From: Exaiptasia diaphana
Lineage: Eukaryota > Cnidaria > Anthozoa > Actiniaria > Aiptasiidae
DNA: 64,000 nucleotides
Direction of reading: 5' to 3'
Assembly: GCF_001417965.1 (NCBI RefSeq)
Contig: NW_018386106.1
Coordinates: 756,606 to 820,605 of the forward strand
Translations under genes and position numbers: made by a program
The notes under the pieces: generated by a model
Databases searched by the model: none
What the model was told of the DNA's origin: nothing
What the model saw: the letters and a program-made list of their open reading frames with translations, nothing else
Shown here: one piece after another, positions 23,101 to 34,029 of the stretch
How the letters are laid out: every line of letters starts with the position of its first letter
Position numbering within the stretch: the stretch's first letter is position 1

Positions 23101-24668
23101 AACTCTGATCTTTACGAGTACTTTCTTTCTCATTGGACGATGACAATTGCGATGTTGCAGTGATTTGGTTGCCCAGCGCTGGGGAGGATTCAACAATACC
23201 CTGAACCGAGTGTACAGAACCAATCCTAGGCATCTTCCCCCAGTCGAATGCGACACCGCCACCAGAGTTGAGCTTTCGCTTAGCGACATTGGATTTGTTT
23301 TTATTCACGTTTATTTGAGCGAGTACTTCAAGAAGCAGTTGATGTCGAAGATTGACTCTTTCTTGATTATCATCCTTAGTGCTCACTTGACTTGTACTTT
23401 GTGAAACTGGCAAGGTATTGTTTAATTCTGAATGTTGTTCCATTGTTGAAGAGTGGTAGTTATCGATAGTATTGTGCGTTGGCTGGTAGACCGTAGAAAC
23501 AGGCGTAAATGAAGATGATATTGTTTGGCTTCTTGGATCGCAGTAATTGCCAGAAGGGTCAGTGTAATTTCTGGTAATGAAAACAAAAGAAAACACAGTG
23601 TTAATAAAAATATATGAATACAGAAATAACGTGGGTTTAGAATGCAAATATATGCAGGTGTTCCACGGTGTTTGTCCAATCATCTGAGTTTTACGCGGAG
23701 GTGTTAAAATGTTCGTCTTAATGACGGTTACAAATCCATTGAGCCTTTTTTGAAAAGAACATGTCTATTTTTACACAAAACGAAAAAAAGAAACTCGTTG
23801 ACAAAAATTATCCGTCTCATTTATTAAGTTATGAAATTAAAAGAAATTGAAACACACCGTCTTTACCACAGCCTTTATAAAAGAATTGTAAAAAATGCTT
23901 TGAATGAGAAATAAAGCTATTGTTTTAAAAATGGACAGATCTTTTTTAGATCATCAAATTGTTTTTAACTCTTAGTATACCCTGCGAGCAGGGTCTTATT
24001 CGCCTTACCTCGTAGATCGCGAAAGAAATTAGGAACTCATTTACATTATACAAAAAGATATTTTCTCTTCAAAAGGATTTCTAAAAAAACTCGCTTGATA
24101 AAGTCTAAAGAATTAAAGATTAACGTATTTAAAGATGGTCTGATCACGGATATTTCACATAATAACTTCCTGATGCGGATGTACAATTCTTGGTGTGCAA
24201 CCCCCGAAGTGAACATTCATTAGTCGTTATTTTCAAAAACCAAGTAGCAAGTCACAAAGAGCATAGTAAGATTATCTAGAATACGAGCTTTCAATAGCGA
24301 ATATTCACTTTTAGTTTCTTAGCGTTCTAACTGTTTGGAAGTCTTCTTTTTCTTTTCTACACATGATATAGATAAGTTGACCATTCTTACCTCGGCACAT
24401 AGCCCATATTTAAAGTTTCACTTCTACCTATGCCAGTGTTGGTATTTTCAACTTGTTTTTGAGCAAGAAACATTCTTCCTTGATTAATCCTTTGTAATTC
24501 CGCTTGACTCAGCCTTGAACCAGAATAACCTGCACTGCCAGAGGGCGTTGGCCCTGGGATGTTTTCTACAACAAATCAACACATAAAAACTTAAGAACAT
24601 GTTATAATTAAACCGAAAATTGTTGATTCTAATGAGTTATGATTACTCTCAGCTCTTCCCTCCGCCAT
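20180..24668 (-). CDS. Gene B: large disordered Q/N- and E/K-rich protein with the shared motif
   Basis: Exons in transcript order: 24668-24647 (MAEGRAE), 24565-24391, 23570-20180. Introns are GT-AG and phases (1, 2) fit, giving 1195 residues; the first exon is short but in a good ATG context and its 81-base intron has consensus ends. Parts: SGSRLSQAELQRINQGRMF (about 26-45), the shared motif GVAFDWGKMPRIGSVHS at 171-187 just after a basic RKL stretch, a long Gln/Asn/Ser-rich prion-like region (about 230-560), a Cys cluster CTDCLLLGTC near 589, IKQEPVEE (sumoylation-like) near 660, acidic stretches, a helical basic region near 810-880, and a basic C-terminus with RKRK-type signals. It is probably nuclear. 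No family is recognised. Genes A and C are suggested paralogues by the motif. Confidence 0.75.
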
Positions 24669-26150
24669 TCAAACAATCCGTCAGTCATCCTAGAGGTGTT
24701 TACACAGCGAAGCTTTTTCTATATTTCTATAGTCTCTAGTAGTTAGTCTCTAGTAGTTTTATGTTATATGACAAGATTGGTTTTCATACGAAAAGTAGGA
24801 AAGTGATATTTCCTTTACAGGTGGCAAGAAATAGTCGTCAATACACAGCTATTATACAACTAATTATTGATAATTCACAATTTAGACTAATATAACGACA
24901 TCAATAAAATAAAATTTCTTATATAAGGATGCCTACACGACGTCCGTTAAATTCGAAAGCACATAATTATAAAAATTCTTTATAACAATAGCCTTTTAGA
25001 AATCAAAAGTACACAGCTGTTGAAGACAAACAGAAGAGGCTTCTAGGGAGATTACATATACACTAAAGAAAGATGTTCTTGTATCATAATTAACATCGAA
25101 ATCGCAACGGCCATTTTCGTATTAGAGACGAGATTCTTGTCTGGAACGGAAAACTCAATGGATGACTTGTCTATACAACTGACGAGAATCTCTGTCCCAC
25201 AGTCAAAATATCAAACAACATTTTTTATGTATGGTCATAATGGTGCCTTTGTCAGTAAAATTGTAAGCCATATAATCAATATTCATACGGTTTGAACACC
25301 TGAAGTTACAAAGTTAACTGAGTAAGTTCCGAACAACCAATGTCCAAACCTCAAAAGGTTTTAGACAATAGTTTTTGGCCTATTTTTTTGTTGAAATTGA
25401 TCTCTCGCGCGCTAAACAGAGAGCGCGAAAAAATCGACGTCCGTTACGTCCAGCCAAAAACGCACGTGTCTCCAATTTACAAAACAATTTGGCAATTCGT
25501 TCGATTTTAAAAATGAGTGATTCATAAATGTATACGGAAAGGATTCTTGTTTGAGTGATCTTTTAAAATAAAAGCAAATCTCTGAATGAAAACAGGTTGC
25601 ATATCCACACTTTAACAGATCAGTACTTGTCGACCAAATATGCAACTAGAATTCCAAGCGTTTACCAAAAATTCACTCAAAAATAAGCTCGAAATAATCT
25701 CGAAACAGCTAAAAATCAAAGACCATTACCGTTGTCAGTCCACAGCCTTGATTTCCAGCGCATCTTTATAGGAGATTACTCGTTATAAGTCCATATACTT
25801 CAAAGGGCGAGCACTCAAAAGCATGCAAAGTCGAGCCGTTGACAGTTACACTCAACTGGTCAAAAACAAAAGTTACAATTCCACCCTGCGTCTGTGTAAC
25901 AATTGTAATTAGGGCTCTTTGTCAAGGATAAGTAATAATCAACAATCGGAACGTTTGAACTTGGGCCAATTAGCTTACCATATTCATGAGAAATGGAATC
26001 ATAACGAGTAACCAATAAATACAAATAAAAAAGCCTTCGATGTGAAGTTGAATTACCAAAAAGAGAAGTCAATACTTTCTTTCCTTCGTTCTATACTTTA
26101 ACAACAGGTGGAGACATTGTGAAATCCCACGTGCATAGAATCATAAAGTC

Positions 26151-26280
26151 TGGAAATTCCTGGGCGCCAGGAATTTATAACGGTTAGCCTGGATATGGTT
26201 CAAAAGCATTACGAATGGAAATTCCTGGGCGCCTGGAATTTATAACGGTAAACTTGAATACGGTTCAAAACAATTATGAA
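26151..26280. repeat. Two tandem 65-base units with palindromic core
   Basis: TGGAAATTCCTGGGCGCC... begins at 26151 and again at 26216. Each unit contains the palindrome AAATTCCTGGGCGCCAGGAATTT (shown here by its halves AAATTCCTGGGC / GCCAGGAATTT; one base differs in copy 2), followed by 'tataacgg' and 'ggttcaaaa'. There are exactly two copies. Confidence 0.85.
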
Positions 26281-27021
26281 TGTTTGTGAAACGACACTTT
26301 TTGCATAATTATATATTATTCATACATACAAAGCATTTGTTGGTGCAACAAACAAACCCATCAAGTACTACATAACTGTCTTTCCTTGCTTCATTCTTGG
26401 AGATAAGACGAAGGAGATATACATACAGATGAACGCAGACACTCTTATAACGACCGGCATTAGCCACTGAAAACGACTAAGGTCACTACTTTAGTCAAAA
26501 ACTGGGGGCCATTTCAAAAATGAAAGTTCGAAATACTGGATTCAATTATTAAGCACGCTTTTAATTCGCGTCAAAATTGTTGTATAATAAACGATAAATT
26601 TCACTTAATTATCGAAGTAATTTAAAAAGAATCGGCGAGGTCTTGAACATGCATATCTTTCTCTGCGAAACAAGAAACTTCACATTTTTATGAAGGTTTG
26701 TCAAAATCTCCAATGACACACATACAGTCAATTTTATTAACTTGATTCAGTTGCAAAGACATAAAGACGAGAACAAAATCATTTGCATAAAAATTTTTCC
26801 CCGAGAATTTCTACTGTAAAATGGATAATCCAATGGATAAAGGGTAGGCATGTTACTCCTTCGTCCATAATTGATGAAGAGATAGAATTCCAATCAAACA
26901 TCGATCTATAACAAACACTCTTCAGGGAAACCTTCCTTATCAAACCTTGAGTATTCGTCTGCTTTGTTCCTTGCATCTCTAGCGAACTTACTTTAATCAA
27001 ACAGCTTTAGAAATTTTCAAG

Positions 27022-27117
27022 ATGTCTGAAAACAAAACTTCTGAGCCTTCTACGGCTTCAGAGCCTGGACTAATAGATCTGACAACAACATCTGCAATGG
27101 GACCGTCTGTACAATTG
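27022..27117 (+). CDS. Weak candidate first exon
   Basis: ATG at 27022 opens a polar Ser/Thr/Glu-rich peptide beginning MSENKTSEPSTASEPG and containing LIDLTTT, which resembles a SUMO-interaction motif. A possible donor (TCT|GTACAA) follows in phase 0. No downstream exon was found. Composition is more protein-like than neighbouring frames, but this is not strong evidence. Confidence 0.2.
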
Positions 27118-29730
27118 ATTTCCATTGATTACTTTTGTTTTCTTAAAAATGGAATTCATATCACCGAATTTACCTTTTTTCATGAGCAAACGTTTCGTCC
27201 ATTGCACAACTGTTTCTTTACAAACACCGACGCACCTCATACTAGTTTAACGTTAGTTTCCACCACGTCGAATCATCATGGTCACGGTGGAATTGAGCCA
27301 ATCTTCGCAACACGTTTGTAAATAATATCATTTGAAAATTCCAGCGGCGGTGTTATGACGCAATGCTCAATGTGGTGTATTCCTCTTGTAGAAAAAGTCA
27401 GGGAATTTTTTTAGGTTTCAATTGCCTGTGATGAGGAACTTTTTCTATTGTTCATTATGGCTGTATTGTACAATGTCGCAAGTAATTTTTTGGAATGTTT
27501 TATGGCGCTTTTTAGGAGAAAAGACATTCGACAACATAAAATGTTTACCTCTAATACCGGAAGAATACATCACGTTTCGTAGTTATAAAGTCATACTACA
27601 GTCTGTTTCAATAACGATCAGTCATAACGCAATTGTGCGCAAATTTGTAACAACAAGTGGCCTCGTTTCTTAGCAACGAAAATTTTCGGTTCTCAAACAA
27701 ACNACAATGGTGTCTAAGCCAATCAATGATTGTACGACTACAAATGAGCAAATACTATCTGACAGCAGTCATGTGCTTTGATACGTGTGTTAGATAACAG
27801 AATTTGAAAGATTTGTTATTCGTAAAATTTAGATGAATTTCTTATAGCCTTGTACTTTCGATATGTTTATATAAGAGTCCTAGACTGTTTTGGTTAATGT
27901 ATAGTTACATGTAGTTTCATGTGTGGTACAACCTCCTATGTTAAGGACCACCATCGTCTTAGTTTTGACTAGAATTTGATGGCAACAGGATATCGGATTA
28001 GGTTTAGAATTATAAAAGGACTGACTTCATAGCAGTTGCGGGCCAAGACTGAGGCTGTAGTCTAGATCGTATTAGAAAGTACAGACAAAGTGCTATAGTT
28101 TGGAATTACTACTACACAAACACTCCGGCTGCGGAAAGTCTTTCTGGTCGAACTTCCTCAACCTCAGCTTGTGCCGAACAAAGTATTCATAGTTTGTAAT
28201 TACTGTACTTGATGAGAACCAATAAACGAGTTGCAAATCAGAACGATCCTTGCCATTTGAGCGTGTCCTTACACGTGAATAAGAATGTCAATCTTTGTTA
28301 ATAGAGTCGTTAGTTATTGGAGCAATTGGAGGCTTGATATAGTGAAAGGAAACAGTTGTACTGGCACGTTACCACCAGCTATCAGTGTATTCGTTATTTA
28401 GTCACGATAATAGGGATCGCCGACCCATGCGTTAACTACCTGGAAAACAGGCGCCAAGACCAGAGCATTGGAGTACAGGTGTCTTTCAGAAAAACCTTAA
28501 CGAAACCTGCTAGGTAAATATAATGAGAAAAAGCATTTTTTTTCTATTTATCAGCGGAAAAGATTCACAAAAGAAGGAATGTGACCGGAAGTCCCTTGTG
28601 CTTCACTCACGCAAAACAAATGCAGAATAAGGGACAGATTCAAGGGACAGATTCTGAAAAGGTGCATTCGCCATAAAAAAGATAACAAAAAGGGGGAAAA
28701 AAGGAAAAAAAAGAAAATAACGATCGATTTCTGAGAGACTCGAACTAAGCCTGTGGGACCTCTGGATGGGCCCGATTTGTGTCACGGATACAAGCTAATA
28801 TATGGGTCAAAAATCAAACGAGTTTTTCTTCTCAAATTTCGTGAAATCTGTAAATAATTGACTCTCAAATTTCATAGTTTCGACATACATCGTGAAATCT
28901 TGCAAAGAAATATAAAGCGCCCAACGGCAATCCATCCACTTGATATTCTATGCATAGATTAGAGTGTACCAAACGTTATTCCAGTTAGCCTGTGAGGCTG
29001 TCCATTATTAGCCTGTCCATTCGTGTTGCCGAAACATCACAAAACTATCGTCACACCTCCCAAAACAAGGGAGCAAATAGCCACAACAAAAAGTCAATGT
29101 TTCCTTATTAGAATGCTTCTTATTTTAGGAGATATAAGAAACACCCATTACGTTAATCAAAAAGATGTATTTGGGAATTAATTATATCTAGTTCAGTAAA
29201 ATCACGGGTTAATCATGATGTGTAGGTAAGCGTTACCTGGATTCCACACGACGATAGCGAAGAATTTGAAAACACTGTTCCTCAGTCGGGATATGCTTCG
29301 CCTCAGAAGCAAAAACTGTGCTTTCAACGATACAAAATTAGCAAATTTCACCGGTAGATATTAGTGCTTTGAGCTTAGACGATCTTTACCGCACTCCTTG
29401 GACAAGAAACTCAATACGCGATCGATTAGTGGGAGAAAACTCCGATAATACCGGTTCAGGTCTTGACCTGCCGTTCACCCACCGGAACGCCCCGACATTC
29501 TTTGTAATCCAGTCACACAAGGATAGATAATAGTGTCACGTCTTGGGTAGTGTTAACAGATGCACTTAAACCTGTTTAATGTTTTAGATAGGGCTAAGGC
29601 TTGGTTTTTCACCGCTTAAACTCGTCACTAATGATGAGCTTGGCGTTAGCCCCGCATATAGTTTTAGGGGCCGGCCATTTTACTTTTTCGGGAGGGGGGA
29701 AGTGGATGATTTTATTTTATTTTATCTTAG

Positions 29731-30009
29731 TCATCCCAAGCAAGCACTTGTAATTACGTGGGCTTCCTGTGGAAGACCACGTCTAAAAATGCCAGTGGAT
29801 TTTTCTCCTTCGTCGGGAATATTACGCTTCAAATTGCTAGCGCCTGCGTTGCAGATGGTCTGCAATCTCAGTTTCCATGGATCAATCCGCGATTTGTTTT
29901 CATTTTTGACATGTATTGTTTTGAACGTCAGTCGTCCTCGTGGCCTGATCGCGATATCTACCGCTCCACAGTGACCAGCTGGTTTGTAGAAGTCATGAAT
30001 GCAAATCAT
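29731..30009. other. GC-richer stretch open on both strands
   Basis: This roughly 280-base patch is open in frames of about 90 codons on both strands and is distinctly less AT-rich than its surroundings. It includes a self-complementary-looking 'gcctgcgttgcagatggtctgcaatctc' type stretch. It may be a fragment of a dispersed repeat. No domain is recognised. Confidence 0.25.
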
Positions 30010-30335
30010 ATGACAAAACCAAAGGTTATAGTAGTATTTAGTTCATCATGGTACAAATTAAGATGTAATAAAGATATAAATTACTTATATTGACTTAATT
30101 CTGTCTTGAACTATTTCAAACAAATTTTCTATCGTGAAAATGAATTCATCCACTTTCGACCATCTATTTATACCAAAACTTAAATAAATTTCCATCCATT
30201 CATCCACTCATATATTGTCTGCTCATTTTCATACATTGTCTCATTTATTGATGAAGATCTTAGAAAAAACTTCTTATAAAGTTTCAACAATTTTTCCTCT
30301 TTCTTTTGAGGGGGGTGGGGTACAATTTTATAAGT

Positions 30336-30974
30336 NNNNNNNNNNNNNNNNNNNNNNNNNNNNNNNNNNNNNNNNNNNNNNNNNNNNNNNNNNNNNNNNN
30401 NNNNNNNNNNNNNNNNNNNNNNNNNNNNNNNNNNNNNNNNNNNNNNNNNNNNNNNNNNNNNNNNNNNNNNNNNNNNNNNNNNNNNNNNNNNNNNNNNNNN
30501 NNNNNNNNNNNNNNNNNNNNNNNNNNNNNNNNNNNNNNNNNNNNNNNNNNNNNNNNNNNNNNNNNNNNNNNNNNNNNNNNNNNNNNNNNNNNNNNNNNNN
30601 NNNNNNNNNNNNNNNNNNNNNNNNNNNNNNNNNNNNNNNNNNNNNNNNNNNNNNNNNNNNNNNNNNNNNNNNNNNNNNNNNNNNNNNNNNNNNNNNNNNN
30701 NNNNNNNNNNNNNNNNNNNNNNNNNNNNNNNNNNNNNNNNNNNNNNNNNNNNNNNNNNNNNNNNNNNNNNNNNNNNNNNNNNNNNNNNNNNNNNNNNNNN
30801 NNNNNNNNNNNNNNNNNNNNNNNNNNNNNNNNNNNNNNNNNNNNNNNNNNNNNNNNNNNNNNNNNNNNNNNNNNNNNNNNNNNNNNNNNNNNNNNNNNNN
30901 NNNNNNNNNNNNNNNNNNNNNNNNNNNNNNNNNNNNNNNNNNNNNNNNNNNNNNNNNNNNNNNNNNNNNNNNNN
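30336..30974. other. Assembly gap (run of N)
   Basis: 639 unknown bases. No feature can be read through it, and open frames that appear to cross it are meaningless. Confidence 0.99.
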
Positions 30975-32943
30975 GGTATGTTTCAAAGCGGACACATCTG
31001 CTTAATATATGATCAGTCCCACACAAAAGTTCTAGGGGAAATTATTCCTTGTGGATAAAAATGAAGATGGATAAAAATTGAAGTCCTTTAGTAAGTTGAC
31101 CTTATATTTTAACGTTGGGAGCAGGATTACACCTACTAGGATTTGGATCAAATGAGGATGGATGAACATTGAGAAGGAGAAGATAGAAACGCCTCTAAGG
31201 TCTTTGGGATGAGGAAGAAATTACAATAGAACAAAGGGAGTAGGAGAGCCAGAAACATCAATGTGTGAGAAATATCCCAGAAATATCAAAGAAAAGAGGG
31301 AGAAATGGTGAGAATGTGGGATGTGGGAAATTAAAGGTCTGTTCCTCTCCCCTCACTCAAACTCTTAGGATCAGGAATCACATTTGAAAATAAATTTGGG
31401 ATATGGGACTAAAATATTTGCTCAATGAAAGGGACCAAAAGCAAAAAATAAACTGTGTCACAAGCCTGCGTTATTATCACGATCACAAACATCAATGCCT
31501 GGAGTTACAACTATATCATCAATGCATTTTTTTTTACATCTATCTCATGCCATGAAAAGGTTAATAGCCCTATTAAAATATAATTTATATGTTTATAATT
31601 GATAGAAAAGTGAAGGGTTGTCAGGAAAATCAAAGCAGTTCAAAAAGGAATTGAACATTGAAACCATGAAAACTTTGGAAAAAATACACGAAAGTAAGGA
31701 AAAAGCGTGCATATTACTTACTAGAGATGAAAAGATGAAAACATAAGATAAGAGGATGTACGGTATCCGGCTGCCATCACAATGTCTTGCGACGAAGAAA
31801 AATCCGATTTGATTGAGACCGTATCGAACGTATGTTGACGTGAAAATCACTACACATATTTTACGCGAGCCGCTTTTGTTTTGAAGATGACTTATGTTTT
31901 CTTTTTCACTAGTGCTTTTATTATCCATGTTTATACACAATAGGTATTCATCAAAGGAACAATGAGCATAACAAAGATTCACTCAATATTACACGAAAAA
32001 AAGGCCTTTTCCTCGCATAATAAATAAGAATTACAAACAAATGCTGCTTTGCTGGATAGATTCACAGTGTTTCGGTATTTCAACACATAAATTATTAGTT
32101 TAAACCACCCAGTTAGTCAAGTTATTAACGTATGAATATAAGCTTTAAATTCGTACCTGATGTCATTTGGACAGCTCATAAACATGTGCTTCAGGTCTTC
32201 AAAGTTTTTCTTCGTTTAAATGAATAAATGCCACAGTTAAAAAGTTTCTGGCTGTGCTTTGAGCTGTTCTTCTTGAGCCTGTTGCTAGCAAAATTCGGTT
32301 TTCTTGCACCACAGTAAGACCTTCATCATAATGTGAAGCAAACAGGCGCCATGCCGAAAATATCCTTGTTTATATCCATATCTTATTTTATAGCTCATAT
32401 ACTTTGTGTAAACGTGAATAATTCTGAACAAAACCAATAACATATGCAGCTTTCATTCAACTTTGCTTTCCTGTGAAGTAATTTTCACGAACTTCGTAAA
32501 GTATGGGCCATTCCAGAATGAAATGAAAGAAGTGCGTGTTTTCGACTTTCGACCAAGCGAAGCCACAGGAAGCCCACAGACAATGTGTACTACGCATGCG
32601 TGTCCTTGTCTTTTTGAATACTGGCGCGAGAACGCCACTTTTTTTATTGATTTTTTTTTGTGTGAAATAACAAGATTCAAACAAAAAAGTAAATCACCAT
32701 GACTATGATATCATGCGATTATTTTTAATTTCAAGCCGTCATATTTAGAGAAGGATGAGAAGGATTAATCTTTGTGTTGTGGATTTTCGCCGCAACATTC
32801 AGGGGGTAGACTTCTTAGGCAAGTCTCATTATAGAATTATAGCAAACTTTCATTTTGACGTATTCAGCTATAACACGAAGTAAAATGCCCCCTAAACAGA
32901 GTCTATTTTATGCATAAAATATTTTTTTTCAGAATATCGTAGG

Positions 32944-33007
32944 TTAGCCTGTGTACAACCGTTTCTCAATGTTTTGGAGGGGTGAGAAACGGATGTACAC
33001 AGGCTAA
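32944..33007. repeat. Hairpin with 25-bp arms
   Basis: TTAGCCTGTGTACAACCGTTTCTCA is followed after a 14-base spacer by TGAGAAACGGATGTACACAGGCTAA, complementary except for one position. It is a short foldback element. Confidence 0.85.
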
Positions 33008-33574
33008 TCGTAGGTCCCCTTTCAAGAAAAAGTTCATTTAATTGAACGTTTTCCTTTTTTTTCTCAGAAAAATATTGTCTAAAGAGGCAAGATCACGGTA
33101 TTTCTGCACGCACCACATTTCGATGACATTGCCTCAGTTTTGTGGGATTTACAAACTGGCTTGTTCTCAGAATTTGATGGTCCCTGATACATCTGGCATT
33201 AAAATGCAGGTCATTTAATAAAGTTTATTGGTACTGTGGTTGACCGAAAATTACGAAACCTTTGGTATTATTTTCTTTGTGCAAAGTGGAATGATTTTGC
33301 TTTTGGTATAATTTCTCGAATTTTACGTCTAAGCTGATACAAAGCCTGGGTGGCTGAGACGGTTGGAATAACTGTCTTGACAACTTGACAACGGTCATGG
33401 TCATTTGATAAGAAAAAATGGTCTAAAAACAAATTTGAGTGAGTTTTCTGTCTGAGACGTGACGGATCGTTGAGGAGGGTCCTGAAGGGGGGCATCCAAT
33501 CCCAATTCCCAAATGACATCATATCCCAATCCTTCCAGTGGTACTGCATAAATTAAGTATTAATTGATGATTTT

Positions 33575-33735
33575 CACCCATTCCCATGAGATTCAAAAGA
33601 TAAAAGACCGGCGGCCATGTTGGACGAATGAACAATAGATATTAATGAAAAATCCTTTGTTAAAGGTCCTCCAAGATGGCCGCTGTGAAAACGAAGAATG
33701 GACTCTTTAACTAATTGAAACTATGCAAATCAGGT
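33575..33735. repeat. Dispersed foldback repeat, copy 2
   Basis: Second copy of the repeat at 11510-11675, in the same orientation. The inner inverted pair GCGGCCATGTTGGA (about 33611) and TCCAAGATGGCCGC (about 33669) differs by one base. It ends about 70 bases before the hexanucleotide satellite. Confidence 0.65.
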
Positions 33736-33805
33736 GATATTCTGGTATGTTTATACGATTATGATCATGATCATAGCAGACTTCGCATAGTGAATTTTGA
33801 GTGAT

Positions 33806-34029
33806 TCGTGTTGTTATTGTTATTGTTATTCGTGTTGTTATTGTTATTCGTGTTGTTATTGTTATTGTTATTGTTATTGTTATTGTTATTGTTATTGTTA
33901 TTGTCGTTGTTGTTGTTGTTGTTGTTGTTATTGTTGTTGTTATTGTTATTGTTATTGTTATTGTTATTGTTATTGTTATTGTTATTGTTATTGTTATTGT
34001 TATTGTTATTGTTATTGTTATTGTTATTT
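33806..34029. repeat. TTATTG hexanucleotide microsatellite
   Basis: About 220 bases of GTTATT repeats, with short GTTGTT and CGTGTT interruptions, most of it uninterrupted. Every frame through it stays open and encodes homopolymer-like peptides (poly-Asn on the minus strand); this is an artefact of the repeat, not a gene. Confidence 0.97.

Larger units (their letters stand above)
24669..30335. other. Intergenic region, left part
   Basis: AT-rich sequence upstream of gene B. It contains the 65-base repeat pair at 26151-26280, one weak candidate plus-strand start exon (27022-27117) and a slightly GC-richer stretch open on both strands (29731-30009) that I cannot assign. No promoter element is clear. 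Everything else is featureless to me. Confidence 0.4.

Noticed and set aside
20436-23404. Many plus-strand frames of 60-147 codons opposite gene B
   Set aside because: They are complements of the biased codons of the large minus-strand exon and show no domain or splice logic.
27900-28300. Long-terminal-repeat-like stretch with an AATAAA-type signal
   Set aside because: No second copy, no clear end pair and no adjoining element genes were seen.
30180-31058. Frames of 230-271 codons on both strands
   Set aside because: Almost entirely unknown residues from the assembly gap.
32453-32702. Frames of 75-79 codons on both strands
   Set aside because: Short, no domain, no splice context, and equally open on both strands.
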